Part shown: piece after piece, positions 56,780 to 64,000 of the stretch | How positions within the stretch are numbered: the stretch's first letter is position 1 | How the letters are laid out: the number at the start of each line of letters is the position of its first letter | Source of the DNA: Holothuria scabra | Lineage: Eukaryota > Echinodermata > Holothuroidea > Aspidochirotida > Holothuriidae | Assembly (NCBI GenBank): GCA_037179385.1 | Contig: CM074194.1 | Span: 186,001-250,000, forward strand | Reading direction: 5' to 3' | DNA length: 64,000 nt | Made by a program: the position numbers and the translations under genes | Notes under the pieces: generated by a model | Databases searched by the model: none | What the model was told of the DNA's origin: nothing | What the model saw: only the letters and a program-made list of their open reading frames with translations

Positions 56780-59700
56780 AGTGGCGTAGGAAGCAATATG
56801 AAAGTGGGGGGCGGAACAATTTTAGACCATGCACCTCCCCTACCCCATTGACCAAAAATACATTTTTTATGCTAAATTTTTCGTTTTTTTTCTACGCGCA
56901 AGAACATTTTTTTAAATTTAAAGAAATTTTTTCTTAAGTTTGAATACTAAAATACTGTGCACGTCGAAAAGTTGGGTCCTTTACACATTTGTAAATATGA
57001 AGCTTGTACTGCAAGAAATAGTTTAAATTCAGGGTTTCCTGTAAGGATATTTGAATCTTCCGGGGGACCGTTGAAGAATCTTCGTTTCCTGTTAGCATAT
57101 ATCTCAGAAAGCATGTCGACTGAAGATCGTTGTTGTTACATAATGTTACCTAAGTGCGGATTGAGGCTTCTCTGCGACATTCAGAAAGCTCCCGATACTT
57201 TGTTACCTTTTTTAGACAAAATATTTAAAATTTAAAAGCCTTTATTAGAAGAAAAATATAGGGAAACGGAACTGTACCGCTCGGAAAATTTTACCACTAA
57301 CTGCTCAATGAGGGTCCACTTACTACATAAAGGTAACCCAAGCGCGCTGAAAAATTGCCTTTTTTAAAACTAATATGTACAAGTATGAAACTGTTATTTG
57401 GAAGAACTGGGGTTTTAATAAAGAAAAGTTGGGAAACCCGCACTGTATATTTGACTGCAGTTGTGGAGCTGTCATATAGTCATGGGGCGGTCGCCCCCCC
57501 CCCCCCGACGGACCAAAATCGTCTGTCTGCGCCCTTTTTAAGGTTTAAACATACTTACTCTTGTACCATTATTGGCAAAAGGCAATTTAATAGCTGTGTT
57601 TTAAGGCCCAGATAACAAAATGTTCAGACAGCCACCAGTAAATGTACTACCTGCACTTTATCTTTTTATTATGATGAAAAGGGTCATCTTCTATTTAAAA
57701 GGGATTGGTTTTGCCGAGACGTTTCTTCATGCTTTAAACGCACTTATGAATGTTGTCGCTGTGTTAATGTAACTGCTTCCTCACCAAGCGTTATAATAAG
57801 CTTTCAAAATACACAGACTGGCATTAAATCCGTCCTCCCGGCCAGTGAAAGATGTTGCAAAGGGCGCAACAATAATTGTAGCGCAAATAGCCCTCATGTT
57901 GTCGAGGAAAATTGTCAGCATAGACAATAAAAAAAAGGTTTATATAGAAACCAAATACCTTCCACAACATTTTTCAAAATCATTTGAATAGAACATTTAA
58001 AATAAAATAAAATAAAACTGTTACTCAAAGTGGTAATGGTTTAAGAGTTTAAATGAGAAGTTTCCATTTTGCTTTTCTTCAAGTGACCATTCTCATGATA
58101 AATAGCTATTTCTGACACTGCCCGATTATCCCATGAAATGCTTATTTATGTACTTTCCTGCTCTCAAAAGCCAGAAAATTGCATATAATAAGCCTAGGTT
58201 TAGGCTACTTTTATTTATTATGAATTCGGTATCTAGAGAGCCAAGTAGACCTTGTGTCTTGGCCATTTCTAGCAATTAATGCCTATTTCAGAGTGGTCAC
58301 ATGATGTAAATTACGCCAGTTAATGTTTCTTCTTGTACATATCTTGATTTCCAGATAACAAAAATGTACACCTTACAATTTCCAGAACTGTTTCGCCTTG
58401 TAAGATCGCTTGTTATTTGGCTCTAGCGGGTTTAATCTTTATCTTCACAAAGTAGCCCATTATTACATTAGAATCTGAAATCGAGACCTGACAATAACAC
58501 AAAATATAATGACCGCCTCCATACTAGAGTGTGAAAGAGAGGGATAGAAACATGGGCGTTCGCAGGTAGACGCAAGGGGGAACTTGCCCTTCCCTGGAAA
58601 ATGAAAAAAAAAAACCTGAAAAAAACGAAGAAAACCTAAAGAAAAAGACAAAGAACATTTAACACCAACATTTCTTAACAGTTCACTCAGTGTTTTCCCT
58701 ATTTATATGCGGCAAATAGGCTTTAGAAATTCCATTTCCAGCGATCTGATAGGCATTTTGGGCCAAAATTTTGGTAACGTGGAGCCTCCCCCTAAAAGAA
58801 TTTTACCCCCCCCCCCCGCCCCTCTGCCGAATTTTCTTCTGCGGAGGCCCATAGATATAAAATGTAAACATGTTTTAACAGAAAAACTTGCTGAGGGGAA
58901 ATGGCAAAGTAGTCTTATACCAGGTGCGGAAAATCAAATGGAAAGTCTGAAAAGCCGTATCGATCGTGCCGAGGCTCATGGTATTTACTCCTTCGAAGCG
59001 CCCCTGCAGACCATTTTCGCCCCCTCTGACCGAAATCCCTAGCTCCGCCACTGTTTGACTGGTGTCTCAAATGGCAAATTTCCGAATTTTTCACTTTTTT
59101 CGAGCCAGTGGCTATCGCCCCTACTTCCTGTAGCTACGTCACTGCTCTGCAACATTGATCATTGGTAACATTTTGACACTTCAAAAACTAAAGAATCCGT
59201 CTACACAGGCAACTCATATGACAAGGTGGAAAGGTATCTGATGATAGGTGTGTATAAGAGAAAAATCGCGACCCCTCAGACAGCCGTTCTCGGGCTTGTA
59301 AGTACTTAGCTAAGTTTTCCGCATTTTCTTTCAATTGTGAATACCACTATGTCATGGACGTATTGCGGCGCGCGAATCGTGCCTAAATTTTTGCCCCTTT
59401 TAAAACAAATATACATAGCTTGTACTGCAGAAAGCTTTTGATTTTGCGTTACCTGTAACGAAATTTAAAGCGTTGGGGGATTACTGAAGAATCTCCACTT
59501 CGTTAAGGGTTTTGGTGACAAATCTGAGAATGATTGCATGACGAATGAATCGTTGTTGCTACATAATGCTGTCCTTTTCGACAAAATATTTCAAAATCAA
59601 GAGCTCTCATTGAAGAAAATTTAGAATTCTGTGAAACAGTTTACAAAAATAACAACATAGATGCCGGTGTCTCTTTATGATGTGGTGACACATATGGTAA

Positions 59701-59938
59701 TATTCGACTTTGTCATTTACAGAACTCGGAAAAGTTTTACCAAACTGAATTATGAGCGAGGAATGATCATCCTATATTGCATTTTGGGACGCAAGAAGCG
59801 CGTCGAAAATTTTGCTTTGTTAAGATTTAGGAAATGAAAAAGGGGTTTTTTGATCCGTGAAGTGGGGGACGGAAGCATGCTTCCACCCCTCTTTTTTTGC
59901 TGGAACGATCCCCTAGTCTCCCGCTTTCTACGCCTATG
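56780..59938. mobile_element. Younger H2 hAT-like element, copy c, containing an H1 element
   Basis: The left end AGTGGCGTAGGAAGCAAT matches the reversed right end of 31767-33115. The right end reverse complemented CATAGGCGTAGAAAGCGGG matches its left end. The flanks GAGTATAT (56772-56779) and GAATATCT (59939-59946) agree at six of eight bases. GC-rich modules occur near 57340, 59370 and 59790. It is interrupted by the H1 copy at 57458-59053. Confidence 0.75.
57458..59053. mobile_element. hAT-like non-autonomous transposon, family H1, copy b
   Basis: CAGTTGTGGAGCTGTCATA at the left and reverse-complement CAGTGGCGGAGCTAGGG at the right. TTTGACTG lies directly outside both ends (57450-57457 and 59054-59061), a perfect 8-bp target duplication. 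Length 1596 bp, colinear with 22138-23729. The perfect duplication suggests a younger insertion than copy a. Confidence 0.93.
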
Positions 59939-61084
59939 GAATATCTAATTCTGCCCGAAAGACTAAGTGGAGCGCCACCATCTGTTGGCGTGGAGCGTAC
60001 AAAATTTTTTGAAAAATCACGATCACTCAGACAGAACCCGGAAATGGCACTTCCCACCGACTTGTAAGTAGAATCTAAGCAATCATTATTTTAAGTTTTC
60101 GTTGGCAATAAAATTAATACTTCAATAGAAAAAAAGAGCAAGTCATAAAATGACCAGAAAATTGTAAGATAAAATGAGCCACTATCATTGGATGAAATGG
60201 TAATGTAAAGAAAATAACCTTGAGATGGTAAGGGTATTCTACAAACTATTTGACTACCTTGCGACATAAGGTTATGATAAGTATAAATTCGAGCAACTTC
60301 AATGACCGGCGAAAATCCTTTCTGAACTTCAAGGAAGGATGGCAGTGCGTCACATACCGGCTACCTAGCCTTTACCATTTTCTTTGAACTTTACAAAGAT
60401 CCCATGTGTTTGAGCAACCTGATTGGCTGAAACAGAAATCAAGATAACTTACAGCCTAATTCTGCGTTGTCAGCATCAACAACTATACAAGGGCTTCAAT
60501 TCTAACGTGTCTCATTATAATTAATACTTGAAAATTGTAAGATTCGTTTTGTGTTTCTCCGATAAGATTGTTTTGATGGCTGTCCCTCTGTACCAGGGGT
60601 GTTGATGTCAGTGCGTCTTGGCACATTGGTCATTCTAACGGGTGAAGGATGCGGGCAAGGGGTGACGGTTAGTAGCCACTTAATATACACCTATATTGCT
60701 CCACTGGGGCCACCCAGATAAACGGCAATATGATTTGGTCCAAAAGTTTGCACACCCCATAATAAACCACAGTTGGAAACTGAGACAAGACTTAATGTGC
60801 GAACTGTTCCGACAGCCACTACGCTACATTGCACACATGGGCATAGTTCAGTCATTGTGCAGCCATAACGTGATGACATAGGCCTTTTGACAAACAGCTA
60901 TTTACATTATTCAAATCTTGTTGTTGTGGCCAGGGAGTTGAAGCTCCCTGTTATGGCGAAGGCAAGGCGGTAGAAAAGTAAGTAGATAGCCTAGTAATAT
61001 CATGCGAGATTCGTGTATTTGGATTTTTGTTGTGAGGGAAAGGATGAGCCTGAAATAGCCCCTTGAATATTCGCGTGGATAAAC
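59939..61084. other. Unassigned segment between H2 copy c and the H3 right part
   Basis: Contains GGAGCGCCACCATCTGTTGG (59970-59990), a motif that also occurs at about 23430, 32660, 37990 and 38365. No gene. It may be interior of a longer H3 element or another insertion. Confidence 0.4.
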
Positions 61085-61183
61085 ATATGCTTATTTTAGT
61101 GTATTTGTCATTGTTCATGTGACGAAAAAGGAGGGGGGGGGGGCTGAAGCCGTAAACCTCCCCCCTCCCTGGATCCGCGCCTG
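61085..61183. mobile_element. H3 element, right part
   Basis: Contains ggaggg-ggggctgaagccgt and ends, reverse complemented, CAGGCGCGGATCCAGGG. It is followed directly by ACTGGT (61184-61189), matching the ACTGGT before 56695. Confidence 0.65.
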
Positions 61184-61262
61184 ACTGGTATTACTTGATG
61201 ACAGTGTCACATACAGCAAACTGTCGAATTTTTCTTTTTCAGAGCACCTGCTCCCCGCCCTT
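61184..61262. mobile_element. Older H2 hAT-like element, right part
   Basis: ACTGGTATTACTTGATGACA and tttttctttttcagagc continue the H2 module text seen at about 56317-56375 (ttacttgatgatatgg and tttctttcatttccagagcc). Confidence 0.55.
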
Positions 61263-63794
61263 TCAATTGGCCACTCCACTGACCATTCCAAACCGAGTGC
61301 CACTATATCAGTTGGGTCCGAAGGCAGCGGAGAATATTTTGCCAAAAATACCTGCTAGATATTGAAAAGAAATTTTCAAGCCCGTTTGAATTGCCCTTTT
61401 CCACTGGCGCCACCCCTACAATTAAATTTCGCACAAACGTTGAATCCAAAGAGCTTTCTATATTTGAGCTGCCGAAGCATATTTAAACAGGCAAAATGGC
61501 CACTACAAAGGAGGAAGTGCGTGATAATCGTCTTTCGGCTAGAAATGCCACCGTAAACTGAGAAATTTTGACGTATGCTGGTTCATGACAGGTTAGCACT
61601 TCCCTGGCCAAATATTATGTAGAATTTCAACCCATGGTATAATCCAAGTTTCCATTAATTATAATACACCACCCAATTCCTGCAGGTCTATGGGGCGCCC
61701 TCACTAATGCCCCTTGAGACCTGTAGAGAGGTCGTAACGTGATGTCATCGGACCGCGTTCGCCAATTGATGGAGTTAGTTTAGATAAGATTTTAACGACA
61801 CGCCAACACGGATGCGTTGGTGTGTATTGGTGTTGGTGTGCATTGATGTAAGCCTCTCAATGCAGTCAACCATAATCCCCACACACAAAAATTCTTATCC
61901 CGGTATTAGGGAATGAGATGATTTTTGATTAATACAGCTATTGCAATCTGTCTCTTGATGAAATTTTCGTATTAATGGAGACTGAACGGGATGGAATGAG
62001 TAATTGGGGATTGAAAATAAAAGCCTAAATGTTTGTTTATAACGGTAGATTGTCTTCCAGCATGACGCGGCAAGGCTTGCTAGCTTTCCTCTGATGTCAC
62101 TCATTAACTCATGTAATATTTATGACGTGAGTGCATGATCTCCCAAATATACCCAAACAGTGAAACTACGCCACCCAAGGACTTACAGTAAAATAAAACG
62201 CGACAAGAAATGATTAAAAAGGAAACTATTCCAGCAATTCGCATGTCTTTAATCAACAAGCAACTCTGTAATGTACATCCATGGAAGAGACAGAAATATT
62301 TAACATAATATGAAAAAGAGAAATCAAGTAGGACTAATCAGAAACATGAAAACCCCCAAAATACAGGATTCATATCTCAAAATTTTAGAGGAAGAGTCAA
62401 CTTGGTAAACACCAAAAATAATCCCCACAGATAATATGAGCAGCACCATGTTTGAAATAGATTTATACCTTGATCAAACTTCTCATCTTTTTAAAAAATT
62501 AAAAATATTCTTTGAATTAGTATTGTTTCCTTACAAAGATTTGAATACACTTTTTTAACTGTTTATTCACTCTACAGTATCCATAAACTTTTGCAGAAAG
62601 GTTGACAAGGAAAACAAAATATAAATTTCGACTTTTTGCTCTATAATTTTTGAAAACTCATGAAAGGCAATTCGTGAATTTTTAGCAAAAGGTTCTTTGA
62701 CCTGAAAAGAGCTCAAGATATTTAAATGTCAGTGCTTTTGAAGGCTGACGACAGTTTGAAAACCAGGACCAATGAAAAAGTGACACTATTCTTCATGTAG
62801 CAGTCTTCAACACCAATCACAAATAAAACCGATACATTGAATGAATGAAATTAGAGCAAAGCCTCGTTTCATTAAACTTTACTGAATACATCATTTATGA
62901 GCAAAGAGATCACAAATTCTCGACACCTTCGAGGAACTTTGTAACAATGAAATAACTATGTACAGAAAAGAGAATCATTCTGGAGTAACTCTCTGAATGC
63001 ATTAATTCTAAGCAAAAACTATTTGGCAAACAGTTCTAATAAGATGGTCACATTTTTCTGATCCTTTGCAGAACACTGACAATAATAGATTCCCCTCTGG
63101 GCCCTCCCTCATTGTTTAAAGGTCATTGAAATGGGAACATAAGGACAAAAATATCACACTTCTGAAGAAGAGAGCATGAAATATTCTCATTTGCACTTTT
63201 AGGTGGGAAGAAGAATTTTTACATAAGACAAATATACCTGTGAGGATTAAGTTAACAAATTCAAAGATTTTCAACTCAACTTTGCAATAAAACGGTTCAA
63301 ATTACAATTTTATCACAATATAAAATGCAAGCAAATGCAGAAATTAATCCCACAACCAATTAAACTTTCATTTTTGCATAAATTGTTTCTAATATCATCT
63401 TTGTTCCAAGTTGGTAATTGTTTTAACTTTGAATGATAAATAAGCATGTAAATACTTTCATGCTAAGCTCTTTCCTTGCTCTTGAAAAAACTTCTAAGAG
63501 AATATCCAGAACAAATCTAACCTCTTGTGGCCAATTTTCCCTTGTCCCTCCCCCCCCCCCCCTTAAAGTATTTTGAGACAGCTAGTTAACATATTGAAAC
63601 TTGTGGTTATAAATATTCACCATCTCTAAACACATACAGAGAAGTTTCCACAAATGTCATTTGTAGGCAGTTGTCACTGTTTGTTGAGCATGACCAAAAA
63701 ATCTTCTACTTCACCTGCAAATAGCTACAATAGTCCTGATGTCACACTTAAAGTTTTCACTTTTTGAGACATGTTGTAACTCAATTACACGGAG
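61263..63794. other. Intergenic or UTR-like, unassigned
   Basis: From about 62150 the DNA is AT-rich and free of ORFs, and could be 3' UTR of a neighbour beyond the window (inference). A C run lies at about 63551-63562. Confidence 0.4.
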
Positions 63795-63880
63795 TTTTAT
63801 GGTTCAGTTTATAACTAATTCATTTCAGTCAGGTAGACCATGGCCTTCTTTTCCAGTTGTGGCTCACTGGCAAGTGACAT
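63795..63880 (-). mobile_element. SINE 3' fragment, minus strand
   Basis: Reverse complement reads gccagtgagccacaactgga, then aaggccatgg and ggttcagtttat-like tail, matching the SINE body end. Confidence 0.75.
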
Positions 63881-64000
63881 GTAAACAATATTTCAACATT
63901 TAAGTAACAAAAGGACATTTGACACAAATCAATGACCATTTTGGATTTAGCAACCCTGGCTGTGCTCAAGCCCCTGTTAGATCTCTCATGCATTGATTCC

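Noticed and set aside
59106..59143. Tiny 38-bp hAT-like element with CAGTG ends
   Set aside because: No target duplication, and it is too short to judge.

Overview
This window looks like nuclear DNA of a marine invertebrate deuterostome. I favour an echinoderm, with modest confidence. The reasons are a multi-exon drebrin-like gene with long introns full of repeats, a decayed Toll-like-receptor-type leucine-rich-repeat reading frame with no introns, tRNA-derived SINEs, and many non-autonomous DNA transposons. No bacterial operons, rRNA genes, CRISPR arrays or viral genes were seen.

Region 1 (1-16780) is the 3' two thirds of a plus-strand drebrin-like / Abp1 gene. Six exons are clear and one is uncertain. 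They encode the end of the ADF-H domain, a charged coiled coil, a Glu-Pro/YDE-rich linker and a C-terminal SH3 domain ending at 15604. Its introns hold a 1.3 kb TIR element, a 20-bp minisatellite, a 31-bp minisatellite, TTAA-flanked MITEs, a full-length tRNA-derived SINE, a pair of convergent transposon-like first exons (THAP and an acidic ORF), and a decayed duplicate of the SH3 exon.

Region 2 (16781-29150) is gene-poor. It has one unassigned exon-like ORF ending in a CaaX box (19319-19526), MITEs, and a 1.6 kb hAT-like element with an 8-bp target duplication (22138-23729).

Region 3 (29152-31037, minus strand) is an LRR receptor pseudogene with a signal peptide and about 20 LRRs. It has at least three frame breaks and one in-frame stop, and no TIR domain.

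Region 4 (31600-38900) is a nest of SINEs and hAT-like elements. One SINE and one MITE are each split by a hAT-like element with 8-bp duplications.

Region 5 (39062-47390) is an 8.2 kb satellite of about 146 copies of a 56-bp unit with higher-order duplications.

Region 6 (47391-64000) is intergenic. It has more MITEs, a long inverted repeat, and a transposon-in-transposon stack at about 55960-61262 whose order of insertion can be read from its borders.

Apart from the drebrin-like gene, nothing here looks like an intact conserved protein gene. The most informative content is the repeat stratigraphy, the broken LRR receptor and the convergent THAP/acidic-ORF unit.
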